57,533 nt of DNA, taken from contig JANWWM010000062.1 in NCBI GenBank assembly GCA_025055975.1, positions 1 through 57,533 of the forward strand, given 5' to 3'. Both the position numbers and the translations under genes were made by a program. Shown in pieces: positions 39,798-49,400 of the stretch (the first letter of the stretch is position 1; each line of letters begins with the position of its first letter). Under the pieces are notes generated by a model. It saw nothing but the letters and a program-made list of their open reading frames with translations. It did not search any database and had not been told where the DNA came from. Source of the DNA: Chloroherpetonaceae bacterium. GTDB lineage: Bacteria; Bacteroidota; Chlorobiia; Chlorobiales; Thermochlorobacteraceae.

Positions 39798-41078
39798 ATG
39801 CGTATCAGACGTACGCTTATCGTCTTCTGCGTAGCGTTGTCTCTGACGGCGCGGGAGACGCTTTCGCAAGAAAGAAAAACCAAATCCAAAGACCTCGCCG
39901 CCGAACTCGCCCGCATCGCCAAAGAGCGTCAGGGCATCGAAAAAAACATCGATGCCATCGAGCGACAAATCAAAGACCTCGAACGCCAACTCAACTCCGC
40001 CGACGAAGAAGAAAAAAATTCCCTGAAAGCCCTTGAAAGTTTGGATTATCAAATTCAATTGCTGCGAGAGGCGATTCGCCAAACCGAGCTCAACCAAAGA
40101 AAACTCTCCGAGCAAATCGCAAAAACCAAGCGCGAACTTGAAGAAACCCAACGCGAGTTGGACGCGATGAAAAGCGCGTTCGCTCGCTACGCCGTTGGCA
40201 TCTACAAATTCGGCGTGAGGCGAGATTTGGAGATTCTCTTCTCGTCGGGTTCGTTCAATCAAGCGCTCGCTCGCGCCGAATACATCAAGCGCTTTCAGGA
40301 AGCGGGAAAAATCAAGATTCGAGACATCGCCCAAAAAAAAGAAGCCATCGCCGAACTCCAATCGGAACTCGATGCTCGCTACGCCGAAAACGAGAAACTG
40401 CTTGAACAGCGTCGACTCCAAGCCAAAACGATGGAGGCGCGACGAATCGAGCGAGAAAAACTGATCGCGAAACTGCGCAAAGACAAGCGGCGATTGCAAA
40501 GTCAAATCGCGCAACGTCAGGCGAAAGCGAAAGCCTTGCAGGACGCGATTCAAAAAATGTTGCTTGCCGAAGAGGAAGCCATCAGGCGAGCGCGAGAAGC
40601 CAAAGCCAAGTCAAGCGCGGAGCGAAGCGAAGACGCCACCGAGCCAATCGCTTACTCGGAAATCAAAGGCGATTTCGAAAAGCGGAAAGGCAAATTGCCC
40701 TGGCCCGTTCAAGGCGGCGTGATCGTCAGAACCTTTGGCGAGAATCGCAACAAAGACCTAAAAATCGTAACCTTCAACAACGGGGTCGACATTTCCACGA
40801 GCGTCGGCGCGGCGGTGCTGGCGGTCGCGCAAGGCGTCGTCTCTCAAATCGGATTTCTGCCGACGTTTGGAAACATCGTCATCGTGCGCCACTCGAACGC
40901 CTATCTCACCGTCTATGCTAATCTTTCGGAAGTGAAGGTCGCCAAAGGCGAGAGCGTGTCGGCGGGGCAAACGATAGGCGTTGCGGGAAAAGCGGAGCAA
41001 GGCGGCGGCTTGGTGCACTTTGAAGTCTGGCAAGGGCGAAACAAGCACGACCCTGAACTGTGGCTCGCGGAAAAATAG
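39798..41078 (+). CDS. EnvC-like murein hydrolase activator (degenerate LytM/M23)
   Basis: 426 residues. N-terminal signal peptide (RTLIVFCVALSLTARETLS), long coiled coil from about 30 to 275 (EQIAKTKRELEETQRELDAM and so on), then a LytM-type M23 fold. The zinc ligands of active enzymes are lost: the first motif reads FNNGVDIS where HxGxD is expected, and the second YANL where Y-x-H occurs; only VHFE of the HxH motif keeps one His. This is the pattern of EnvC, which activates cell-wall amidases at the division site instead of cutting peptidoglycan itself. Ends 23 bp before a bidirectional terminator. Confidence 0.9.
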   Translation: MRIRRTLIVFCVALSLTARETLSQERKTKSKDLAAELARIAKERQGIEKNIDAIERQIKDLERQLNSADEEEKNSLKALESLDYQIQLLREAIRQTELNQRKLSEQIAKTKRELEETQRELDAMKSAFARYAVGIYKFGVRRDLEILFSSGSFNQALARAEYIKRFQEAGKIKIRDIAQKKEAIAELQSELDARYAENEKLLEQRRLQAKTMEARRIEREKLIAKLRKDKRRLQSQIAQRQAKAKALQDAIQKMLLAEEEAIRRAREAKAKSSAERSEDATEPIAYSEIKGDFEKRKGKLPWPVQGGVIVRTFGENRNKDLKIVTFNNGVDISTSVGAAVLAVAQGVVSQIGFLPTFGNIVIVRHSNAYLTVYANLSEVKVAKGESVSAGQTIGVAGKAEQGGGLVHFEVWQGRNKHDPELWLAEK

Positions 41079-41100
41079 AACGCGCTTCCAAGCGAAACGA

Positions 41101-41129
41101 AAAAGCGAATCTGTCGCAGATTCGCTTTT
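41101..41129. terminator. bidirectional terminator between envC-like gene and mglA
   Basis: AAAAGCGAATCTG (41101-41113) and CAGATTCGCTTTT (41117-41129) form a perfect 13-bp stem with a 3-nt loop; both strands have T runs at the foot. It serves the two convergent genes. Confidence 0.92.
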
Positions 41130-41156
41130 CGGAGAAACGAGCGTTTTGGAGAGGCG

Positions 41157-41861
41157 TCACATCTTCTTTTGCAAGTTCTTGAAGAACTCGCTGCTGCTTG
41201 CGGGTTGAGCTTGTTGCGCGGGTTGAGCTTGTTGCGCGGGCGGCGGGCTGCCGTCGGCGTATTGCACTTGCGCGCCCGTTTTGCTGCCGATGCGCTGCAA
41301 GGTGATTTTGCTGATGAGCTTCAAAGTTTCCATCAACCCTTGCCCTTTGAACGCGATGGCTTCGGCGTAGGGAAAGCCGTAGGGATTCAATTCGCGTTGC
41401 AACTCTTCGATGCTGTAAATCGGGTTCAGGTCGCGCTTGTTGTATTGCATCACGACGGCGAACTTCGTCATATCAATGCCGTACTCCGCCAAGTTCTCGC
41501 GGAGGTTTTCAAGGCTTTCTTTGTTTTCGGGCATTTTGCCCATTTGCGAGTCGGCGACGAACACCACGCCGTCGACGCCGTTGAGCACGAGTTTGCGCGT
41601 CGTGTTGTAATAGACTTGACCAGGAACGGTGTAGAGTTGAAACTTGGTGTTGAAGCCTTTGACCGAACCGAGCGAAATCGGAAGCAGGTCAAAGAAGAGC
41701 GTTCTGTCTTGTTCGGTGGCAAGCGAGATCATCTTGCTAGCGGCGTCTTTGGGAACCATTTGGTGAAGCACTTGCAGGTTAGTCGTCTTGCCGCTCATCC
41801 CAGGACCGTAGTAGACAATCTTGATGATGATTTCCTTGTTTGCGTAATTGATGTTCGCCAT
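41157..41861 (-). CDS. mglA: MglA-type small Ras-like GTPase
   Basis: 234 residues. P-loop GPGMSGKTTN near 19-28; switch region TEQDRTLFFDLLPISLG; G3-like TVPGQVYYNTTRKLVL, where the classical DxxG is replaced by TVPGQ as in bacterial MglA; base specificity NKRD. MglA-GTP sets the leading pole in gliding and twitching bacteria. An unusual C-terminal tail contains AQQAQPAQQAQPA after residue 205. Last gene of the MCP-CheA-REC-MglB-MglA operon, 16 bp after mglB. The symbol rests on the MglB partner and G-motifs. Confidence 0.93.
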   Translation of the reverse strand: MANINYANKEIIIKIVYYGPGMSGKTTNLQVLHQMVPKDAASKMISLATEQDRTLFFDLLPISLGSVKGFNTKFQLYTVPGQVYYNTTRKLVLNGVDGVVFVADSQMGKMPENKESLENLRENLAEYGIDMTKFAVVMQYNKRDLNPIYSIEELQRELNPYGFPYAEAIAFKGQGLMETLKLISKITLQRIGSKTGAQVQYADGSPPPAQQAQPAQQAQPASSSEFFKNLQKKM

Positions 41862-41877
41862 TGTGATGCTTTGTGAG

Positions 41878-42243
41878 TTAAGTGTTTGAGAAATCTGGCT
41901 CGGTAATGCGTTTCAAAATGGACACTGCGTTTGAAAAACGGCTTTGCAACAGATCCAAGCCCGTCTTTTCGGAATACACGACGAGAATGACGTCGTGGAC
42001 GGGTTGCGCGATGATGATGCGCGAATCTTGCACGAAAATGATTTGATTGGCTGTCTCGCCCATCTCCGAGAGGCGCTTGAACGCATCGTTCAAAAGCGCA
42101 TGCACGACGGGCGAGAGAGCTTCCGACTTGGACTTGTCGCCAAGAGAGCTGGCGAGCGCAAGCCCGTCTCCATCGACCAAAAGCGCGCCGATGACCGTTG
42201 GCAAGTCTGCGAAAGCGGAAACGACGTCGCTAAAATTGTGCAT
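41878..42243 (-). CDS. mglB: MglB-like roadblock/LC7 protein
   Basis: 121 residues from ATG at 42243 (a TTG two codons earlier is possible). Roadblock/LC7 alpha/beta fold: FSDVVSAFADLPTVIGALLVDGDGLALASS, a helix, then NQIIFVQDSRIIIAQPVHDVILVVYSEK. MglB dimers act as GTPase-activating proteins for MglA and mark the lagging pole. Position next to mglA in the same operon supports this. Spacing to the REC-DUF4388 gene is 63 bp. Confidence 0.88.
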   Translation of the reverse strand: MHNFSDVVSAFADLPTVIGALLVDGDGLALASSLGDKSKSEALSPVVHALLNDAFKRLSEMGETANQIIFVQDSRIIIAQPVHDVILVVYSEKTGLDLLQSRFSNAVSILKRITEPDFSNT

Positions 42244-42306
42244 CGGCAAGCAATGGCAGATTGAGAGCGCAAATTTACAAAAAACGGCTTGAATTCGGAA
42301 TCGAGA

Positions 42307-43464
42307 TTACAAAATTTTCTTGATGTTTTCCGATTCGCGCTCGATGGCTTTGAAAATTTCACCCGAAGGAACGGACGAGGGCGAAATAACGATGAAGAGC
42401 AAATCGCTCTGCGCGACGTTGCGAATTATGGCGATTTTGCCTTCGTAACGAAGCATGATTTCGTTGAGCGTTCCCGCCGCGAGCGTTTTCGCCACGCCGA
42501 AAATCCCTGGAAGAAGTTTTGAGATTTCGTCGCCCGATTTGTTGAGATCGATTTTGGAATTCGGAGCGATGCGTTTGTCAATGACGAAGCCCGTATGCGT
42601 AACGATGAACGTCACCTCCGCTTTCGCGGCTTCCATCACGCGATCGAGCATTTTGGACGTGTCGGCGGGAGCGGGCTCGACCTTTGGAGCCGTCGCTCTC
42701 GGCGCGGGCTTGGGCTTGGTCGTGGCTTGTTGCTGTTCGGCGGGCGCGTCGGGCATCATCATCGCCGCTTCCATCATCAATTGTTCCCAGCTTTCGACGA
42801 TCGTAACCGTCGGCGGAATTTGCTCAATGGTTTCGAACGTGCCGCCTTGCCAACTAATGATCTCGAAGAAAGCGTCTTTGCCTGAACGAGTCGCCGTTTC
42901 GCAGTGCGGGATTTCGCCCTTGTTGAAGCAGATGATGCCTTGTTGCCCGTCGCTCGTCTTGACGTGAAGCGTGCCCGTGAATCGACCCAAGCAGTTCATT
43001 TGAATCACGTCCATCAGCGAAAGACCGGGAATCACGCCCGAAACGCTCTCTTCCTCTTTGGCGGACGCGGCGGCGGATTCTTCTTTGCGTTTGAAGAAGT
43101 CCTCGATCGTCGCTTGCATTTTCGCAAAGTCGAAGGGCTTTTCGATGTAGAGCAAAGAGCCGCGACGCGAGGCTTCTTCTTGCACTTGCGCCGAGCCGTA
43201 GGCGGTCATGATGATGACGCCCACGTCGGCGTGATTGGCGCGAATGTGGCGAAGCAAGTCGATGCCCGTCATTCCGTGCATTCGAATGTCGGTGATGACC
43301 AAATCGTATTTGGATTTGGAGAGTTCTTCGACGGCGGCTTCGCCGCTGGGAGCGTGTTTGGCGTAGTAGTTCGGAGACTGAGACAACATTTTCAAAAGCC
43401 CAACGGGAACGTTGGGTTCGTCGTCGACGATGAGCACGCGGCGTTGCGCAGTGGTTGCGGACAT
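42307..43464 (-). CDS. response regulator with DUF4388 (PATAN) and C-terminal LC7-like region
   Basis: 385 residues. REC domain at 8-125: LIVDDEPN acidic pocket, phospho-acceptor Asp59 in LVITDIRM, Thr/Lys at MTAYGS and IEKPFD. A linker leads to a DUF4388 domain (about 140-235: SGVIPGLSLMDVIQMNCLGR, GTLHVKTSDGQQGIICFNKG), found in motility regulators of gliders and cyanobacteria. After a Pro/Gln linker, residues about 265-385 resemble a roadblock/LC7 domain (GKIAIIRNVAQSDLLFIVIS), which would allow docking to MglB or MglA. It links the CheA hybrid to the polarity switch; 18 bp downstream of that gene. Confidence 0.88.
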   Translation of the reverse strand: MSATTAQRRVLIVDDEPNVPVGLLKMLSQSPNYYAKHAPSGEAAVEELSKSKYDLVITDIRMHGMTGIDLLRHIRANHADVGVIIMTAYGSAQVQEEASRRGSLLYIEKPFDFAKMQATIEDFFKRKEESAAASAKEEESVSGVIPGLSLMDVIQMNCLGRFTGTLHVKTSDGQQGIICFNKGEIPHCETATRSGKDAFFEIISWQGGTFETIEQIPPTVTIVESWEQLMMEAAMMMPDAPAEQQQATTKPKPAPRATAPKVEPAPADTSKMLDRVMEAAKAEVTFIVTHTGFVIDKRIAPNSKIDLNKSGDEISKLLPGIFGVAKTLAAGTLNEIMLRYEGKIAIIRNVAQSDLLFIVISPSSVPSGEIFKAIERESENIKKIL

Positions 43465-43482
43465 AAAGCGTTCAGAGATTTT

Positions 43483-46400
43483 TTAGGCGATGTAACTTTC
43501 TATGGTCTCGATGAGTTGCGCAGGGTCAAACGGTTTGTTCAAGAAGGCGTTTGCGCCCAATTCCAAGCCCGTGCGGCGGTGTTTGTCGCCCGCGCGCGCG
43601 GTAACGATGATGAACGGAATGTCTTTGTAGGCTTCCATTTTGCGCACTTCGGTTACGAATTCAAAGCCGTTCATTCGAGGCATTTCAAGGTCGCTAACGA
43701 TGAGGTCGATGTTCGCGTTAGGTTGCGTAAGGCGGTTCAAAGCGTTCAGACCGTCGTCGGCGGAAATGACTTCGATGTTGGCGGCTTTCAAAATGGATTG
43801 CACGTATTTGCGCACGCTCGGCGAGTCGTCGGCGTGCAAGACCGTAATTTTCGCGCCTTTGCGCTTGCGCTTCGTGATCGTAGGCTGAATGTCCTCGGGT
43901 TGAGGTTCGGGCGCGGGAATGGCTTGAATGTGGACGTCTTCGCCGCGTTCTTCGGCGGGGCGGAGCAGATGCTCCATATCCAAAATCACCACCACTTGAC
44001 CATCGCCGAGAATCGTCGCGCCGATGATGCCGCGCACGTTGCGCAAGTGTCGCCCAAGCGATTTGACGACGATTTCTTCTTTGCCTTTCAGGCTCTCGAC
44101 GGCGACGGCGACTTTTCGATCTTCGAGACCGATGACGACGACGGGCACGAGGGTTTTGTATTCGAGCGGCGCGATGCTGTATCCCAAGAGTTCGTTGAGA
44201 TAGCGGAACTCCATTTCTTCGCCGCGAATCGAGATGTAGCGTTTGCCCTCTTCGTCGGTCGTCAGATAATCCGTGGACGCCATCAGGGTTTCAAGCACGA
44301 GCTCGAGCGGAATGGCGTAAGTGTATTCGCTCGCTCTAACGAGGAGGGCTTGGTTGATGGCGAGCGTAATGGGAAGCGAAATGGTGAACTTCGTGCCTTT
44401 GCCTTCGCGGGTCTCGACATTGACCGTGCCTTTGAGCTGGCGAATGGTGTTCTTGACGACGTCCATTCCGACGCCGCGTCCCGAAAGTTCGGTGATTTTA
44501 TCCGCCGTGCTGAAGCCGGGCAAGAAGATGAGTTCCGTCGCCTTGCTGGGCGGCATCGTGGCGGCTTCTTCGGGCGTAATCAAGCCCAAGCGGACGGCTT
44601 TGGCTTTGACTTTTTCGATGGGAATGCCGCCGCCATCGTCCTCGATTTCCAAGATGATGCGACTGCCTTTTTGATAGGCGCGGATCGTGAGATTTCCGGC
44701 GGGCGGTTTGCCGCGAGCGCGACGAACGTCAGGCGTTTCAATGCCGTGTCCGATGGCGTTTCGAACCATGTGCATCACGGGTTCGACGACTTCTTCCATC
44801 ACGCTTTTGTCGAGCTTGGTGTCTTCGCCCTCGGTGTTGAAGACGAGTTCTTTGCCTTCCTTTTGGGCGATGTCGCGCACGCTGCGATGGAAGCGCGAAT
44901 ACATCTGCTTCATCGGCACCATTCGCATTCCGACGATTTCGCGGTTCAGGTCGTTGGCGATGCCGCTCACTTTGACGACGTTTTGACCGAGAGCCGCGCT
45001 GAGGGCGCGAAGTTCGTTGATGGTTTCGTCGAGGTTGAGCATCGCCGAGCGCACGTCGCGCGAGATGATGTCGAGGTCGCTGAATCGGTCGAATTCGCTT
45101 TCGGAGAACTCTTTGAGAATGTCGCTGAACCCGCCGCTCGAATCGGCGCGCTCGCCCGCGTTTTTCTGAATCGTCGTGAGGATTTTCTTGTTGATTTGCG
45201 CAAGGTGGTTGCGCTCCTTCATAAACTTGTTAATCAAGCGCGTAACGCTGGCAAGCTCGTTGGTGAGGCGGTTGCGCGAGATGACAAGTTCGGCGGACAT
45301 ATTGACGAGGTTGTTGAGCGAGCGAATGTCGATGCGCACGGTTTCTTCGGCGAAACCGCTCTTCGGCTTTTGCGCGGGCGCGCTTTCGGCTGGCGCGGGC
45401 GCTTCGAACGGAATGACGTTTTTGATTTCGCCCGTCTGTTGCAATTGCGTCGTGTAATCCTTCAAGATGAACACATGGCGCGAGACATCGAGGTCGTCTT
45501 TGCCCGTGGCGCGGAACTTTTTGAGCATCTCGCCAATCGCGTCGCTCGATTTGAGCAGAATGTCCATCAGCGGACGCGAGACTTTGAGGTTGTTGTCGCG
45601 CGCGACTTGCAAGCAGTCTTCCATCTTATGCGCAAGTTCGCTGATGTTTTTGAGATTGACCATCGCCGCCGAGCCTTTGAGCGTGTGCGCGCCCCGCATC
45701 GCGCGATTGACGAGTTCGGGTTGAACCGTGCCGACGAACTTGTCGAGCTCGAGCAAATCTTCGCTCAGCTTGTCCAAATACTCTTTGGCTTCGTCCAAAA
45801 AGATTTGTTGAAGTTCGTCGGGCTGGAAATCGCCCGCGACTTCTTGGGCGGCAGGGGCGCTTGGAGCGGAGAGGCTCGCGGTTGAGTCTTTGATTTCGCC
45901 TGCGTCTTGAAGTTGCTTCGTGTAGGAGACGAACAAATCCATCAAGGGTTGCGCCTTCGTGAAGCGGTCTTCGCCCGTGCGTCTGAAGTTCTCGACCATC
46001 ACGCTAATCGCGTCGAGCGCCTTGAAGCAAACATCGAGGAGCGGGCGAGGGACTTTGAGGTTGTTATCGCGCACGACTTGCAGGCAGTCTTCCATCTTGT
46101 GCGCGAGGTCTCTGATGTTTTTGAGATTGACCATCGCCGCCGAGCCTTTGAGCGTGTGCGCGCCGCGCAGAACGCGATTGACGAGTTCAGGCTGTTGCGT
46201 GCCCGCGAACTTATCGAGCTCGAGCATATCCCCGTTGAGCTTTTCCAAATACTCTTTGGCTTCGTCCAAAAAGATTTGTTGAAGCTCATCGAGTCGGAAA
46301 TCCTCGTTGATGGGCGCAAGCTCGCTCTCGTAAGAAACGTCGTGAAGCGACGGCAGGCTCGGCGCGGGTTCAGGCTTCGCTTCGGCTTGGAGTGGCGTTT

Positions 46401-49400
46401 CGGAGCGAACCTCCGAAAGCGTTTCGGGCGAATCGCTCGAAGCCAAAGAATCATCGAGCGCCAGAGAATCGTCAAACGAAAGTTCGGGCAATTCGGAATT
46501 GGCTTTCGTCGCCGATTCAAGCGATGAAAGTTGGCTCGAAGGCGACTCGGCAACGGCATCATCGAGCAAAACCTCGCCGAAATTCAAGTCGGGCAGTTCG
46601 AGCGAAGGTTCGGAAATTTCCGTTTGCGAAACGGGCTGTTCGAGAATGGGCGAATCAACGATTGGCGAAGCGGGTTCGGCGCTTGGCGCGTCTTCCAAAA
46701 GCGTTGGGCTATCGGAGAAGAGCGATTCATCGAGCGTGTCGCTAAACGAAAGCTCTTCGGAATCTTGCGCGGCGGCTTTTGCCGAAAGCGAACTCAAATC
46801 CGAAAAGTCTTGACGCGGAGAAGTCTCATCGGCAATCTCGCCAATCGCGGACTCGTCAAGCAGGAGTTCGTCTTGGAAAACGAGTTCGTCGGCTTGAGTC
46901 GGAGCGACGCTGGCGGAAGGTTCAAGCGTCGCGGGTTGCGCTTCGGAAGCCAATTCAAGCGAGGTTTCGGCATTGAGCGAACCGCTCGCATCGAGCGAAA
47001 GTTCTTGCGCGGCGGATTGCTCGAAGGGCGATTCGGCAGAGAACGCCTCGGAGAAAGCAGGCGCGTCGGATAAGGACGCTTCCGCCGTTGGTTGCGACGA
47101 CGCATCGGGCGTTGAGGAATCCTCCATCGTCAACTCCGTCGCTGAAAAATCAAGTTCGGGAAGGTCGGCAAGCGTGGGCGAAGCGACGTCTTCGACGCTT
47201 GTTTGCGCCGTTTGAGTTGGCGCTTCGGAGAGCGGTTCGTCGTCGGGGAGAAGGAGCGCGTCGGAAGCGACGTCCAAATCCGTTTCCGTTTGCGGCGCGT
47301 CGAGTTTCAAATCGTCGAGCGAAGGCGCAGAAGGCTCTTCCGAGAGAACGACGTTGGAGTCATCGAGCAAGAGCGAATCGTCAATCGCGTTGAGTTCGTC
47401 GAGCGTTGGCTCGGCGGAAGGCGCGTTTGAAGACTCGCCTGCGGGAACGGAGGCGGACGATGACGATTCAGGCGACGTTTGGGCGATGTCAGGCATTTGA
47501 ATTTCTGAAGTCAGCGTTTCGGGTTTAGCCACGAAAGAAGATTCGGATTCTGAAAGCGTGAAGACGTCGTCGAGTTCCGTCGTCGCGTTTGAGAAAGCTG
47601 ATGGCGGAACGAGTTCGCTGAACGTGAAGACCGCTTCTTCGTCGGTTTCAGCGGGCGAAGATTCGGCGCGGAAGCGTTGGAGCAATTCGCCCGCGACCAT
47701 TCCGACGGCTTCGGCAAGCGGCGCGGCAAGGTTGGCGACGGGCGTTTGCGAAAGTTTGGCGCGCTCCAACGTGGCGGCAAGTTCCGTCAAGCCACGATGG
47801 CTCGACGTGGCGAGGGCGTAAAGCAAATCGGGCGCATCGAGAAGCGATTGAAGATACGTTTGCGCCGCAACGCCCGCGCTTGAATTGGGCAAAGCCAAAA
47901 TGACTTGACGCAGAAAATTGGCGGCGGCGGCGGCGTAGTCAAACGAGGAGACGCTCTCCGTCTCGGCGGGCGCGACGCTTTCCGAAACAACGAACTCGGA
48001 GATGTCGGGAAGAGGGGACGTCGTTTCAGACGCTTTGGACTCTGGCGCGGGCGAAACGGTTTCCGACGCGGGCGATGCGTCGGCGTTTTCGTTTTCGCCG
48101 GGCACGGCGGAAGCGACTTCGGAGATGAATTCGGAAAGGTCGGGCAATTCGGGAATGCGCTCTTCTTCGGTCGAGACGGGAGCGATGTGCGATTCCAACT
48201 CGTTCAGCGCTTTTTCGGCTTCAAGCGGTTCGATGGGCGCGGGCGCGTCGGCAGGGAAAGCGTCTTGAAGCGCTTGCGTCATCGCGCCAACGATTTCGTC
48301 TTGATGCGCCAAAAGAGCCGACGCGGGCGTTTGATTCACCCAAGATTGACGCAGAAAATCCGCGAAGTTTCGCAAAAAGGCGAGTTCGGATTTATCGATG
48401 GCGACGAGAACGTCGGGTTGCGAAAGCAAATCAAGCAGGTGGTTGCGAGCCGCCTTCGAAGCGTTCATCGTCTCGAGGGCGAGATGCGCCTTGCGCAAGG
48501 TGTCGCTAACGAATTGGACATAATCCGCTTCCGTCGGCGCGGCAGACGACGTTTCGGATTCAAGTTCCGCCACGATTTTTTCGATTGGCATTTGCGGCAA
48601 CGGTTCTTCTTTTGGAGGTTCGCCCGTAACGATGGATTCAATCGCGCTATCAACTTCGCTCTCGATTGAGGAAGAGAGATACGACGAAATCAGTTCCGTC
48701 GCTTCGGGCAAGGCAAACGTGTCGCAAAGATGACGCGCGATGTCTTTGATGAGCGCTTCGCCAAGACCGTTGATGGCGTTTTCGTTCAGGGTCTTCGAAA
48801 AATCGAGAAAGTCGCTAATGCCTGGAAGCGACGAGAAGCGATGAAAGTCGGAAAAAGGGTCGGGCGAAGACGCGATTTTTTCCAATGCGTCGGAAACGCT
48901 TTGGGAATAAGCTTTTTCCGAGACGATTTCCCTTGCAAACGCGGCGATTTGCTTGAAGTATGCGCGAAGCGCGGGCGAAATCGTCGGAGCAGGGGAGGTT
49001 TTGGTCGAGCGAGTTTTGAAGCTCGCGTCGAGGTCGGCGGCGGGAAAGAGGCGCGCCAGTTGCGTCAAATCAAGCCCAAAGTCGCTCTTGGCGGAAGGCG
49101 CGTAGTAGTAGAGCCGTCGCTTGCCTTTATAGAACGGTTGTCCGTCGCCATTGGAGCGATCGACTTGGGCGACGGGCTTGAGCGACGGTTGAGGCTGAAC
49201 CGCTCTAACGACGGGCGGAGAGGGTTGAAAAGCCGCGCCTGAAACGTAGCGACTGAGCGCGTTTAACGTCGAGACGTCTTTTTCAAGCGTCGGAAGAAGT
49301 TGACTTAAAAATTCCGCTGTCGAATCAAGGTTCTCCGTCAGAGAGCGGTAAACGTGTGACGAGCGTTCCGCGTCGGCAGAAAGCAGTTTGGTTTTGGCGT

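Noticed and set aside
42904-45885. 993-codon open frame on the plus strand
   Set aside because: It is antisense to the CheA hybrid and regulator, rich in Arg/His/Phe/Val, with no domain. It comes from the codon bias of the real genes on the minus strand.
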